A stretch of 64,000 bases of DNA from positions 62,001-126,000 of the forward strand of contig NZ_JANZNQ010000011.1 of NCBI RefSeq assembly GCF_027257955.1, read 5' to 3'. The DNA is from Zhongshania aquatica. GTDB taxonomy: Bacteria; Pseudomonadota; Gammaproteobacteria; Pseudomonadales; Spongiibacteraceae. The notes below the pieces were generated by a model that saw nothing but the letters and a program-made list of their open reading frames with translations, made no database searches and was not told the DNA's origin. The position numbers and the translations under genes were made by a program. Shown here in pieces: positions 45,914 through 55,677 of this stretch. How positions within the stretch are numbered: position 1 is the stretch's first letter; each line of letters begins with the position of its first letter.

Positions 45914-47279
45914 AATCTTCACCAGCTTCACCTTTCGCTTTCTGGTTAGCTATGTCGCTTGGCTAAGTGTCGCTGTATTTATGGTGCTTGCGCTGATCTA
46001 TGCGTTCATTGCCTATGACTTTTTCGCTGAGGTGCATCATTCCGTTACCGACGAGCTTGAATCCCTCAGTCAGGCTTATCAAAGCGGCGGTGAAGAGGCG
46101 GTCGACGAGTTTGTTAAACTCCATAGCGGCCCAGATAGGCTCATTCGTTTCTTCTATTTTGTGGGCGATGAAAATCTCAATAAAATCGCAGGCAACTTGG
46201 ATCAGTGGCCAGATAGCAAAGAGTATCGTAATGGTTGGTTGGGCTTTAATTTTGAGTCTTTGACCAATTCGGCAGACTCTATCGGGACGGAGTTTGTAGC
46301 TCGATCTAAGCAGCTAGAAGGTGGCGAGCATGTGCTTGTTGCCCGTCATTATGCCGACGTTCTCAATAGTACGAAGTTGGTAGGCGGTGCATTGACCCGC
46401 AGTATGGTTGCGACCATTTTGTTGGGAACCATAGGCGGCGCCATTGTTGCAGCCCTCAGTCTACGAAGGGTTGAGCATATTAACGTGACGGTGCGCCGCA
46501 TTATGGCGGGGGATTTGTCTGAGCGTATTGATACCCACAGCAGCAGTGGTGATTTTTTGCGCTTATCTGAGAGCGTGAACCAGATGTTGGATCGGATCGA
46601 GGTCTTGATGACCGGGGTTCGGCAGGTCTCAGACAATATTGCCCACGATTTGCGAACGCCACTTACCAGGCTTAGAAACAGGCTGAGTGACCTTCATGAA
46701 AACTGTGAAGATAGCGCTAATCGAGAGCAGCTAGAGTTACTGATTGAGGAGGCTGACGGTTTATTAGGAACCTTTAGCGCCTTGCTGCGAATCGCTCAGG
46801 TCGAAACCGGCCATCGCCGTTCTGGTTTTGCCGAGGTTGATTTATGTACGTTGGTGTCAGACGTTATAGAACTTTACGAACCTTTGGCAGCGGAAAAAGG
46901 GCAGACCTTTCACACCGGCTTGGCGAAGGTAGGGAGTTTTAACGGCGATCGAAATTTGCTGTTTCAAGCCGTCGCAAATTTGGTGGATAACGCGATTAAG
47001 TACACTCCCGAGGGTGGTCGTGTGCAGGTGAATCTCGCGGTCGAGGGTGGTGTAGTTAGAATTGAAGTGGCTGATAGTGGTATCGGTATTCCAGAAGAGG
47101 ATCGCGAAAAAGTGTTTCAGCGCTTCTTCCGCGTTGAGCACAGCCGCAGTCGTCATCCAGGAAATGGTTTGGGGCTAAGTTTGGTGCAGGCGGTTGTGCG
47201 GCTGCACGACGGTTATATTGAATTAAAAGATAATAATCCTGGTTTGCGTATAGTATTGCGATTCCCACGAGTGACGTGA
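45900..47279 (+). CDS. sensor histidine kinase
   Basis: A 459-residue kinase with TM1 about 12-36, a periplasmic sensor of about 120 residues, TM2 about 165-185 and HAMP. HisKA has phospho-His249 (NIAHDLRTPLTRL), and HATPase has N in NLVDNAIKYTP, DSGIGIPE and GNGLGLSL. ATG 45900 lies inside the response regulator end. It phosphorylates the adjacent OmpR-type regulator; the signal is unknown. Confidence 0.93.
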   Translation: MILSKIFTSFTFRFLVSYVAWLSVAVFMVLALIYAFIAYDFFAEVHHSVTDELESLSQAYQSGGEEAVDEFVKLHSGPDRLIRFFYFVGDENLNKIAGNLDQWPDSKEYRNGWLGFNFESLTNSADSIGTEFVARSKQLEGGEHVLVARHYADVLNSTKLVGGALTRSMVATILLGTIGGAIVAALSLRRVEHINVTVRRIMAGDLSERIDTHSSSGDFLRLSESVNQMLDRIEVLMTGVRQVSDNIAHDLRTPLTRLRNRLSDLHENCEDSANREQLELLIEEADGLLGTFSALLRIAQVETGHRRSGFAEVDLCTLVSDVIELYEPLAAEKGQTFHTGLAKVGSFNGDRNLLFQAVANLVDNAIKYTPEGGRVQVNLAVEGGVVRIEVADSGIGIPEEDREKVFQRFFRVEHSRSRHPGNGLGLSLVQAVVRLHDGYIELKDNNPGLRIVLRFPRVT

Positions 47280-47304
47280 GGCATAAATTTAAGCAGAAAA
47301 TGCG

Positions 47305-47922
47305 CTATAGCAAGTCGAGGTGTTCGGTATTGGGAATCCGGTATTCAACCTTGGGCCTAGGGTCCAATAGCGGGGTTCCCGTGCCGCAAAGACTGAGCTG
47401 GCTAGTCTGTATTACCGGTGGTGTGACCGCCGACCTTGTTTCAGGCAGCAATGCCGTGCCAGTGGCTGCAAGGCTTAGGTGCTCAGTATCGGGAGCCGGT
47501 AGTGGAGGCATTCCACCATTATCAGAGAGATTTTGGCCAAGTTCTACTACGCTAAGGTGAGCTGTTTCGGGGGCGGCGACGGGAGGGTGCTGACGCTCAT
47601 CATCGCTCAGTACCGGTGTGCCATTGGGACAAAGCGATAAGTGGGGAGTTGACGATGGGATATTACTTGTTGACGTTTCCAGTTTGGGCGCAGCGGGTAG
47701 CACTTTAGTCACGACGCCGATGGCATTAAATGCCTGCTGGTAGCGCTGTAGCTCGGTTTCGTTCAGGTCTTTACGCACTCGGCTGGCTTTACCACTAAGT
47801 AACGGTTCTACTTGTTCAATAGAGCGTTTGAATAGTGCTGCGAGCTTACTGATGGCAGCGTCGCGCGACACGCCCGGGGCGAGATTGCCAGTGAGGATTA
47901 GATCAAAGCGTGATTCCGTCAT
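47305..47922 (-). CDS. protein with C-terminal short repeats (HLSLxxxGTxLL)
   Basis: A 205-residue protein. The N-terminal ~75 residues form a compact alpha/beta-like unit (FDLILTGNLAPGVSRDAAISKL ... LQRYQQAFNAIGVVTKV) seen in several pseudomonad hypothetical proteins. The rest is Pro-rich with five spaced copies of a motif: HLSLCPNGTPVL, HLSVVELGQNL, HLSLAATGTALL, QLSLCGTGTPLL and a final HLDLL. ATG 47922 is preferred over an upstream start. The function is unknown; the repeats look like short binding motifs on a flexible tail. Confidence 0.65.
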   Translation of the reverse strand: MTESRFDLILTGNLAPGVSRDAAISKLAALFKRSIEQVEPLLSGKASRVRKDLNETELQRYQQAFNAIGVVTKVLPAAPKLETSTSNIPSSTPHLSLCPNGTPVLSDDERQHPPVAAPETAHLSVVELGQNLSDNGGMPPLPAPDTEHLSLAATGTALLPETRSAVTPPVIQTSQLSLCGTGTPLLDPRPKVEYRIPNTEHLDLL

Positions 47923-48065
47923 GTCATTGATTATGGCTAGCTTGATGAATGTATTCAAGTTAGCAGACATTTTATTGCTATACCGAGTATCTATCGTGGT
48001 TTTTGACGTGGATGCTAAAATAAAAAACTTACATTTAGGCGCATTGGAGAAATCTGCTGAGTAAT

Positions 48066-49121
48066 ATGGATCTTGAAACGGTACCGACTAAATTTGCACG
48101 GTCGCTGTTAAGTCTTGCTGCCGAACGTGGCTACGACCACGGTGGTATTCTGACGGTGGCGGGGATTGGTTTTAATCCGCTAAATAGTCGTTCGGCTGGT
48201 TATCAGGCCAATATATCCGCGATGCAATACACAAAATTGTATCAGCAAGTAATGAACCTCCTTCAGGATGAAGCGTTTGGCTTAATGCTAGGTCAAAGTG
48301 TGACACCCGGTGCATTTCGAATGATGTGTTATTGCATTATCGGTTGCGAAAATTTAGGCAAGGCAATCAAACGTGCCTGTGAATTCTTCAGAACGTTCTA
48401 CGATGCCGATGCACAGATATACTTAGATACTCGAAAAGACAGTGCGATTGTAGGTTACGGCAGCGTAAAAAAGGGCTTTGCCGGTGATAAGGTAGATGCC
48501 GCTGACTTGTACGGATTATCAATTTGGCATCGATTTTTCTGCTGGTTGGTCGGCAGCAATATCGAACTGAAAGAAGTGCGTTTTGCTGGGCAAGCACCGT
48601 CGGGAAAAGGGCGAGTCGAAAAATACCAGCAGTTATTCTCTTGCCCGGTGTATTACGGCCAACTTAGGGATGAGTTTGTTTTCGACACCCGCTATTTGGG
48701 CTATCCATTGGTCCACAATGAGCGAACCCTGAAAGACTTTTTACGTGCTGCCCCTTATCCCTTGATGGTAATGAGCGGTGGTCGTGATGATGGTAGTTTG
48801 GTTGCGCGGGTAAGGGCGATGATTGGGCACGACTTTTCCCAAGGCTTTCCAAGTTTTGAGCGTATCACCGACGCCTTAAATATGTCAGCGCCAACCTTGC
48901 GTCGTCGGCTCAAGAAGGAAGGTACGACCTTTCAGCAGCTTAAAGACGAATGTCGTCGCGATGCCGCAATGGCTTATTTGGGGAATTCGGAATTATCTAT
49001 CAATGCCGTTGCGGCGCTGATGGGATTTACTGATCCATCTGCATTCCACCGATGCTTCAAAAAATGGACGGGTACTACGCCCGGCGAATATCGTCAGACC
49101 GAGCGCGAAAGTTTACGTTAA
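48066..49121 (+). CDS. AraC family regulator, OruR-like
   Basis: A 351-residue regulator with a ligand domain (about 15-200) and two C-terminal helix-turn-helix units (ITDALNMSAPTLRRRLKKEG and INAVAALMGFTDPSAFHRCFKKWTGTTP). It lies 230 nt upstream of the thiolase / multifunctional beta-oxidation pair on the same strand and may regulate it in response to an acyl compound. The position-based target is inferred. Confidence 0.9.
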   Translation: MDLETVPTKFARSLLSLAAERGYDHGGILTVAGIGFNPLNSRSAGYQANISAMQYTKLYQQVMNLLQDEAFGLMLGQSVTPGAFRMMCYCIIGCENLGKAIKRACEFFRTFYDADAQIYLDTRKDSAIVGYGSVKKGFAGDKVDAADLYGLSIWHRFFCWLVGSNIELKEVRFAGQAPSGKGRVEKYQQLFSCPVYYGQLRDEFVFDTRYLGYPLVHNERTLKDFLRAAPYPLMVMSGGRDDGSLVARVRAMIGHDFSQGFPSFERITDALNMSAPTLRRRLKKEGTTFQQLKDECRRDAAMAYLGNSELSINAVAALMGFTDPSAFHRCFKKWTGTTPGEYRQTERESLR

Positions 49122-49356
49122 ATAGAATGTGGACAGCGTGAATCGTCAGATGATGGTGTGGTCTTAAAGCGATTTTGTTGGCCACATCACCCCCCTTCCT
49201 GTTTTGTAACTCTCTGTTTTTTATTATTTTTATAAAATTCTGCCAGTGTGTTGACCCGAAATGCCATTGTCTTAAAAGGGCCTGACAGTCCATTGTGCCA
49301 GCCGTGGTTGCTCAAGCGACCCAATGACTTTCATCCCAAGTTTGGCAGGAAATACC

Positions 49357-50556
49357 ATGGCAGAAGCTTTTATTTACGATGCGATTCGCACCCCGAGGGG
49401 CAAAGGTAAGCGCGGCGGTTCGCTTTATGAGGTTAAACCCATCGACTTGGTGACTAACCTGTTAGAGGCGCTCAAAGAGCGCCATGATTTAGATACCACA
49501 AAAGTGGAAGATTTAATTCTCGCCTGCGGTGAACCGGTCAAAGAGCAGGGGCAAAATATTGCTAAAGCAGCCCTTGTGTATTCCAGCTGGGATGATGTGA
49601 CTACAGGTGCACAGCTTCACCGCTTTTGTGCTGGCGGTTTAGACGCCGTTAATATGGCCGCCGCAAAAATTGCTGCGGGCTATGAAGATCTAGTTGCCGC
49701 AGGCGGTGTCGAGTCCATGTCTCGTTTGGGTATTGGTGCCAGCGGTGGTGCGACCGGCGATCCTTGGGTGGCAATGAAAAGTTATTTCATTTCTCAGGGC
49801 TTGGGCGCCGACATGATCGCTACCATGGACGGATTTAGTCGTGAAGATGTTGACCGCTACGCGGTGATGTCTCAGCAACGCGCGGCGCAGGCGAGGGAAT
49901 TGGGCTACTTTAAGTCAATTGTGCCAGTAAAGGATTTCAATGGCGTAACGATTTTGGACCACGACGAGTTTATTCGTGGCGATACCACGCTTGAAGGTCT
50001 AGCGAAGCTTAAACCCGCATTCCAAATGTTTAACGACTACGGTCACGGCGGTGTCGCAAAATTGAAATATCCTGAGCTAGAAAACATTCACTGTGTTCAT
50101 ACACCGGGAAATTCCTCGGGTATTGTCGACGGTGCAGGGCTCGTTCTAGTCGGCAGTGAACGGGCGGGTAAAGAACAGAACTTAAGCCCCAGAGCGCGCA
50201 TTTTAAGTTGTGCTTTAGTCGGCACTGAACCCACCATCATGTTAACTGGACCTGCGCCCGCCACGGAAAAAGCGTTGAAAAAGGCTGGCTTAACGGTTGA
50301 CGATATTGATTTATTCGAACTCAACGAAGCTTTCGCGTCTGTGGTTTTGCGCTACCAAAAAATATTGAATATTCCCGATGAGAAAATAAATGTAAACGGG
50401 GGTGCGATTGCAATGGGGCATCCCATCGGTGCAACTGGCGCGATGATTCTTGGCACCTTGCTCGACGAGCTCGAGCGCAGAAACCTAAAGCGAGGCGTCG
50501 TTACGTTGTGCGCCGGCGGCGGCATTGGTATCGCCACCGTTATCGAGCGGGTTTAA
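49357..50556 (+). CDS. acetyl-CoA C-acyltransferase (thiolase, FadI/FadA type)
   Basis: A 399-residue thiolase cleaving 3-ketoacyl-CoA in beta-oxidation. The nucleophile is Cys91 in [10 protein letters not shown], with His in GHPIGATGA and a second Cys in TLCAGGGIG, so all catalytic residues are present. ATG 49357 follows AGGA; 11 upstream in-frame codons have no site. It forms a pair with the multifunctional enzyme 123 nt downstream. Confidence 0.93.
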   Translation: MAEAFIYDAIRTPRGKGKRGGSLYEVKPIDLVTNLLEALKERHDLDTTKVEDLILACGEPVKEQGQNIAKAALVYSSWDDVTTGAQLHRFCAGGLDAVNMAAAKIAAGYEDLVAAGGVESMSRLGIGASGGATGDPWVAMKSYFISQGLGADMIATMDGFSREDVDRYAVMSQQRAAQARELGYFKSIVPVKDFNGVTILDHDEFIRGDTTLEGLAKLKPAFQMFNDYGHGGVAKLKYPELENIHCVHTPGNSSGIVDGAGLVLVGSERAGKEQNLSPRARILSCALVGTEPTIMLTGPAPATEKALKKAGLTVDDIDLFELNEAFASVVLRYQKILNIPDEKINVNGGAIAMGHPIGATGAMILGTLLDELERRNLKRGVVTLCAGGGIGIATVIERV

Positions 50557-50679
50557 AGGCGTTTTGTCAAAATCAATGAACACGGTTGGGGCTGCGCGCA
50601 CACACGTGATTTAGCAAAAGAATAGCGATTAGCAGCTTTATGTAAATGCTGTTATCAGAATATAGAGAGATAAAATATC

Positions 50680-52842
50680 ATGACATATATTCGCTTAGAA
50701 AAAGACAGCGACGGTATTGTAGAGCTGATTTTTGATCAGCCGGGTAAAACTGTTAATACCATGGGCTATGAATATGACGAGGCAATGCGAAGCGCGGTTG
50801 CTGAGCTTGTACAGATGGTTGCCGATGGCGGTGTTACCGGAATTTACGTGCGCAGCGGTAAGCCGCAGCAGTTTTTTGCTGGTGGCGATATTAATGAAAT
50901 GCTGAATATGGATTTAAACCCCAGCGAAGCGGAAAAAGCAAAAATGTACGCGGGTGTTATGGCGACCAAAGCGCCTTTGCGTCAGCTAGAGACTCTCGGC
51001 GTGCCCGTCGCGGTTGGGCTCAATGGCCCCGCACTTGGTGGTGGCTTTGAAATCGCCTTGGCATGTCACTATCGAGTTGCAATCAACGGTATTCAAGTCG
51101 GTTTGCCTGAGGCCATGATTGGGTTGATGCCGGGCGCCGGTGGTGTGGTTCGGATGACCTATTTACTTGGTATGCAAGAAGCTATTGGCTTAATCAGTCA
51201 AGGGCGTCGTCTTAAAGCAGCCCAAGCATTAGAGAAAGGTTTGTTGCACGAATTAGCTACTGATGAAGCCGATATGCACGTAAAAGCGAAATCGTGGATC
51301 AAAGCGAATGCTGAGGCTAAGCAGCCGTGGGATAAAGACGGCTATGCTATTCCCGGAGGTCGCCCAGATGAACCTGCTAATCAGGGACTGACGTTCTTTG
51401 GCCCAGCCAATGTCATGGTGCAAACAAAAAATTTAATGCCGGCACAAAATGCCATTTTTGCTTGCGTGGTTGATTGTGCACGAGTCGATTTTGATACCGC
51501 ACAAAAGATAGAGGGGCGGTATTTCTTGAGATTGTTACTAGATCAAACCGCAAGAAATATGATGACCGCGTTTTTTGTACAAATGGAAGCTTTGAACAAA
51601 GGCGCGAGTCGCCCTAATGTGGCAGAGCGATATAAGTGTAAAAAACTCGGTATTCTAGGTGCGGGGCAGATGGGCGCTGGTATTGCGACGGTTGCTGCGC
51701 AAAAAGGTATTGACGTCGTTCTCAAAGATATTAGCCAAGAAAATGCCGATAGGGGGCGCGGCTACGCCGAAGCTTTTTATACCAAGGGTATTGCTAAGGG
51801 TAAGTTGACAGAAGAAGCGATGACTCAATGTATGGCGCGTATTCACGCCACCGCAGAATATGCCGATTTAGCAGGCTGCGATATGGTGATTGAAGCTGTT
51901 TTTGAAGACCGAGGCATTAAGGCTGCAGTAACAAAAGAGTGTGAAGCGGTCATGGCTGAAAATAGTGTTTTTGCGTCGAATACCTCAGCCTTGCCCATAT
52001 CTGACTTAGCAAAAGCCAGTGTTCGGGCGCAAAACTTTATCGGTATGCATTTCTTTTCGCCAGCGGAAAAAATGCCTTTGGTGGAAATTATTCGCGGTGA
52101 GCAAACCTCTGATGAGACCTTAGCCAAGGCCTTCGATTTGGCCCAACAGCTTGGCAAAACGCCGATAGTGGTCAACGACGCACCGGGATTTTTCACCACA
52201 CGGGTAATCAGTAAAACGGTTACTCAAGGCGCGATCATGTTGGAAGAAGGGGTGAATCCGGTATTGATTGAGTCTGCGGCTCGGGATAATGGCTCACCTG
52301 TTGGGCCTTTGGCGGCGATTGATGAGATTAGTCAAGAGACGGCTTATAAAAATGGCCAGCAAGCCAAGGCCGACACCATTGCCCAGGGGAAAGAATGGCA
52401 GGATAACGCGGCGTCTAGAATTCTCGACCGTATGGTGAATGAGTTTGGGCGTCGAGGAAAAGTGCACGGCGGTGGATATTATGAATACCCTGCTAGTGGT
52501 AAGAAGCAAATGTGGCCTGGGCTTAAGGACGCATTTGCGCCAACGGGTTATACCGATATTCCCTACCAAGACATAAAAGATCGTCTGACGTTTAGTCAGT
52601 GTTTGGAAGCGGTGCGAGCGATGGAAGAAGGCGTTATAGACATTGTAGGCGATGGCAATATTGGTTCGATCATGGGTATTGGCTTTCCCGCGCAAACTGG
52701 TGGCGTTTTTCAAGCGATCAATGCTTATGGTTTGAAGGCATTCGTTACTCGCGCTCGCGAACTTGAAGCCCGCTATGGAGCCGACTTTAGCGTGCCCTCA
52801 CTGCTGCTTAGTCGAGCTGAGAGCGGCGAGTTATTTATTTAA
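50680..52842 (+). CDS. 3-hydroxyacyl-CoA dehydrogenase / enoyl-CoA hydratase fusion (FadB/FadJ-like)
   Basis: A 720-residue multifunctional beta-oxidation enzyme. Residues about 1-200 are the crotonase domain, with the oxyanion block FAGGDINEM and a GLPEAMIGLMPGAGG segment holding the catalytic Glu. Residues about 320-500 are the NAD-binding dehydrogenase with GAGQMGAGIA, and GMHFFSPAEKMPLVEII carries the catalytic His. C-terminal dehydrogenase domains follow. It works with the upstream thiolase. Confidence 0.93.
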   Translation: MTYIRLEKDSDGIVELIFDQPGKTVNTMGYEYDEAMRSAVAELVQMVADGGVTGIYVRSGKPQQFFAGGDINEMLNMDLNPSEAEKAKMYAGVMATKAPLRQLETLGVPVAVGLNGPALGGGFEIALACHYRVAINGIQVGLPEAMIGLMPGAGGVVRMTYLLGMQEAIGLISQGRRLKAAQALEKGLLHELATDEADMHVKAKSWIKANAEAKQPWDKDGYAIPGGRPDEPANQGLTFFGPANVMVQTKNLMPAQNAIFACVVDCARVDFDTAQKIEGRYFLRLLLDQTARNMMTAFFVQMEALNKGASRPNVAERYKCKKLGILGAGQMGAGIATVAAQKGIDVVLKDISQENADRGRGYAEAFYTKGIAKGKLTEEAMTQCMARIHATAEYADLAGCDMVIEAVFEDRGIKAAVTKECEAVMAENSVFASNTSALPISDLAKASVRAQNFIGMHFFSPAEKMPLVEIIRGEQTSDETLAKAFDLAQQLGKTPIVVNDAPGFFTTRVISKTVTQGAIMLEEGVNPVLIESAARDNGSPVGPLAAIDEISQETAYKNGQQAKADTIAQGKEWQDNAASRILDRMVNEFGRRGKVHGGGYYEYPASGKKQMWPGLKDAFAPTGYTDIPYQDIKDRLTFSQCLEAVRAMEEGVIDIVGDGNIGSIMGIGFPAQTGGVFQAINAYGLKAFVTRARELEARYGADFSVPSLLLSRAESGELFI

Positions 52843-53004
52843 AGTAAATGATAATTTTGCGGCCAGTGCAACGCTGGCCAATTTTCTTGGCAAGGTCGTC
52901 TAAGTCATTGCTGATATTCTAATTTTTTCCGAAGATACACTTGTAAAACGTCTGTCTCTTGGTTACTTTGATAGCTCTTTCAATTCTTTGGGTGCGGAGA
53001 GCAG

Positions 53005-54219
53005 GTGCAGTATTTTCCGTTTTTTCAGCCCATTATAGACATTACAAGAATGTCGATAGTGGGCTATGAAGCACTTGCCAGGACTCGGTCTAAGGACGGT
53101 GAAGTTGTGTCTATCGGAGCGCTATTCAGCGATCCGAATTTCAATCGCCGAGATTTATTAACCATAGATCGCTCTGTGCGTGAGCAGGCTTTAGCGTATT
53201 TTGCAGACAGCAAGCAGGATGTTTTTCTGTCGTTGAATCTGTCTCCTGAATGGATGGATCATGTCGCCGACAATGCTCCAGTGCCAACCATTGAAATGGC
53301 TAAAAAGCTAAATGTTGATACCAGCCGGATATTAATCGAGTTTATTGAAGGTGCTGGCGACAACGGAAATATGCAAAAGCTGCTGTCTCGATATCGAGCT
53401 GCTGGAATGCGAATTGCTATTGATGATTTTGGCGCTGGCTCGTCACACTTAGACCGTATTATCGCCTTAGAACCCGACATTATTAAACTGGATATGAATT
53501 TGTTTAAACGCGCTATGTCAGGCGGTATATCCCAGGAGGTAGTGCAAAGTATTGCCTATTTGGCGAGACGCACAGGAAGTTCTTTGTTGTGCGAGGGTGT
53601 TGAGACAGAACAGGAGTTCTATTTTGCGCTGGAGTGTGGTGCGCGATTAGTCCAGGGCTATTTCTTCTGGCCAGCACTGCCGGAGTTTATCGATTCAGAT
53701 GCACCGAAAGACATCATTCGGAACTTGCTCGACGGCTATGTCGAGCGCAATTTAGACCGAGAAAAACAATTAATGTTGTACATGCAGAAGATGGAGTTAT
53801 ATTTTCTGACTGTGCAATCGGCAGTTTCCGGAGCCTGTTTACATCATGAGTCTTTGCCGGAAGCCCCCGACGGACTTCTGAGAGTTTTCTTGTGTCATGC
53901 CAACGGCGAGCAGATATCGCCTAACTACGAACTTCTCGATGAAGCCTCCAATGATTCAACGTCGCGAGTTTGGTTTGTCGATGACCGAAATTTGGGGTCA
54001 AATTGGTCGATGCGACCGTATTTTTATCAAGCACTCGCGGCGAAGCAGTTACGCCACAAAAATCAAGTTGCGTCCCAACCCTACCGTGATGTCCGTAGCG
54101 GTCGAATGTGCCAGACCATAGGAAAGGTGCTGTCGGGCGATAGAATTTTGTTTGCCGATGTTCTCTGCTTTGGTGAGGAAGATAAGGACATTTATGGCAA
54201 CAGTTTTTACCTACGGTAG
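53005..54219 (+). CDS. EAL domain cyclic-di-GMP phosphodiesterase
   Basis: A 404-residue protein with an EAL domain in residues about 1-240. It has EALAR, N in LNLSPEW, E in IEFIEG, DDFGAG, K in IKLDMN, EGVET and a YFFWP end, so it is catalytically complete. About 160 C-terminal residues are of unknown type, perhaps a sensory domain (with VWFVDDRN and PYRDVRSGRMCQT). The start is GTG 53005 with GGAGAG upstream. It overlaps the GGCT-like gene by 26 nt. Confidence 0.88.
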   Translation: MQYFPFFQPIIDITRMSIVGYEALARTRSKDGEVVSIGALFSDPNFNRRDLLTIDRSVREQALAYFADSKQDVFLSLNLSPEWMDHVADNAPVPTIEMAKKLNVDTSRILIEFIEGAGDNGNMQKLLSRYRAAGMRIAIDDFGAGSSHLDRIIALEPDIIKLDMNLFKRAMSGGISQEVVQSIAYLARRTGSSLLCEGVETEQEFYFALECGARLVQGYFFWPALPEFIDSDAPKDIIRNLLDGYVERNLDREKQLMLYMQKMELYFLTVQSAVSGACLHHESLPEAPDGLLRVFLCHANGEQISPNYELLDEASNDSTSRVWFVDDRNLGSNWSMRPYFYQALAAKQLRHKNQVASQPYRDVRSGRMCQTIGKVLSGDRILFADVLCFGEEDKDIYGNSFYLR

Positions 54220-54616
54220 TTTAATGTGTGAAGACATTATGGCTGCTGTGTCAGGGTTTAATAACTTGCATAGCGAGGCCGCAGTCTTAAAAGGGTTTGC
54301 GCGTTACGCGGTAATTGGTGAGGCGTATCCTGCGATTGTTCAGGATGCGTCAACAGCGGTGGAAGGTCGTATATACTTTGGTGTAGATCAACATGGCCTC
54401 GCCCGCTTAGACGTGTTTGAAGGCGATTGGTATACCCGTGAGACGCTTGCGGTTGAAACCCATGAAGGTGTTTTTGTTAGCGCGGAGACCTATGTTTTTC
54501 GTGATGAATGTGAACATCTAGTTGCCGATTGGCACTGGAACTTTGAGCATTTTTTAAAGACTGGGAAGCAGACGTTTATCGATCAATATTTAGGCTATAA
54601 GCGCCTTCTGAGTTGA
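54194..54616 (+). CDS. gamma-glutamylcyclotransferase-like (AIG2/YtfP) protein
   Basis: A 140-residue protein starting MATVFTYGSLM, the YGSLM substrate-loop motif of the GGCT fold. The candidate catalytic Glu lies in LDVFEGDWYTRE (about residue 75). It may cleave gamma-glutamyl amino acids to 5-oxoproline, but substrates vary in this family. ATG 54194 has AAGGA 5 nt upstream and lies inside the end of the EAL gene. Confidence 0.85.
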   Translation: MATVFTYGSLMCEDIMAAVSGFNNLHSEAAVLKGFARYAVIGEAYPAIVQDASTAVEGRIYFGVDQHGLARLDVFEGDWYTRETLAVETHEGVFVSAETYVFRDECEHLVADWHWNFEHFLKTGKQTFIDQYLGYKRLLS

Positions 54617-54682
54617 GTGTCTCTTCGGTATTTTTTTACCTTGAGTCACCTGTCGGACAACCAACAGTATACTAACAGTTGG

Positions 54683-55609
54683 TCATGCGAAATTAATAAA
54701 TTCCTCAGTAATGATATCCCTTGGTGATGCACCCAGCATAAAACATGTTTTTTTACACCGCCTTACAAAATCCTCTCCGCCGCAAATATAAATGCGCTGA
54801 CCACGTAAACTTGGATAATGGCTGTTGAGCACTGTTTCAATGTTATCTGTTCTTTCGGTGTGATATGAAAATTGCGATGCGCTATTTTGAATGCGTTGAA
54901 GGTGCTTTTCCTCGTAGCACTCATTGTTCTCGCTGCCTGCTAATAAACGTATTGTTGCTGCATGGCCGTGTTCAATGGCATCTCTAGCGATGCCTATGAG
55001 CGGCGCAATACCGGTGCCTGCACCGATGAGCAATAATTTCTGATCAGGTTTGTCGTGGTGGTATACAAAGCTGCCAAGTGGCCCTTGAAGTTGAAGTGTA
55101 TCGCCGGGGTGTGTTTGATTGTAGAGCAAACTGCTCATGGCGCCGTGTGGGTATACACGAATATGAAACTCAATGAATGGATCGAGTCTAGCGACGCTGG
55201 CGATGGAATAGCATCGCGCGATATCACCTATCCAAACCGTTACATATTGGCCCGCTACCCATCGTATTCTGCAGTTTAAGCGTAAGCGCAGGGTATGGTT
55301 GTCGAGTAAAAATTTTTCGCTGACGGTTGCTGGAATTTTTTGACTAGTAATATCAACTTCATGCAACTGCATGTCTTGGTCAGGAACGCAGCGGCATGCT
55401 AAAAAATATCCCTGACGAATTTGTTGTGGATTTAAGCCCGGTTGGCAGTCGTCCGGGATTTGACTAGCATCGCTTTGCAATATGCACGCTTGGCAAGCGC
55501 CCGCGCGACAGCCGTAGGGGATGGCAACCTTGTGTCGTAGTAGGGTGTCTAAAACTGTTTCTTCGCCTGCGATAGTATAGCGAGTATTTTTAAACTCAAT
55601 GTCGGTCAT
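54683..55609 (-). CDS. 2Fe-2S ferredoxin / FAD / NAD(P) reductase
   Basis: A 308-residue electron-transfer flavoprotein. The N-terminal ferredoxin domain has CRAGACQACIL (about 34-44) with the fourth Cys in FLACRC (about 70-75). The FAD domain has RCYSIAS, and the NAD(P) domain has GAGTGIAPLIGI and ICGGEDFV. It is like CDP-6-deoxy-delta-3,4-glucoseen reductase and oxygenase reductase components. The partner is not visible here. It lies 70 nt upstream of nothing else on its strand; rlmC precedes it. Confidence 0.88.
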   Translation of the reverse strand: MTDIEFKNTRYTIAGEETVLDTLLRHKVAIPYGCRAGACQACILQSDASQIPDDCQPGLNPQQIRQGYFLACRCVPDQDMQLHEVDITSQKIPATVSEKFLLDNHTLRLRLNCRIRWVAGQYVTVWIGDIARCYSIASVARLDPFIEFHIRVYPHGAMSSLLYNQTHPGDTLQLQGPLGSFVYHHDKPDQKLLLIGAGTGIAPLIGIARDAIEHGHAATIRLLAGSENNECYEEKHLQRIQNSASQFSYHTERTDNIETVLNSHYPSLRGQRIYICGGEDFVRRCKKTCFMLGASPRDIITEEFINFA

Positions 55610-55677
55610 AGAGGTGGCGCCTGCTCTCCCTCGGTGTAATAACTGTCCGTCGAAAGCACTTGAAGTCCCTGTGTAAG

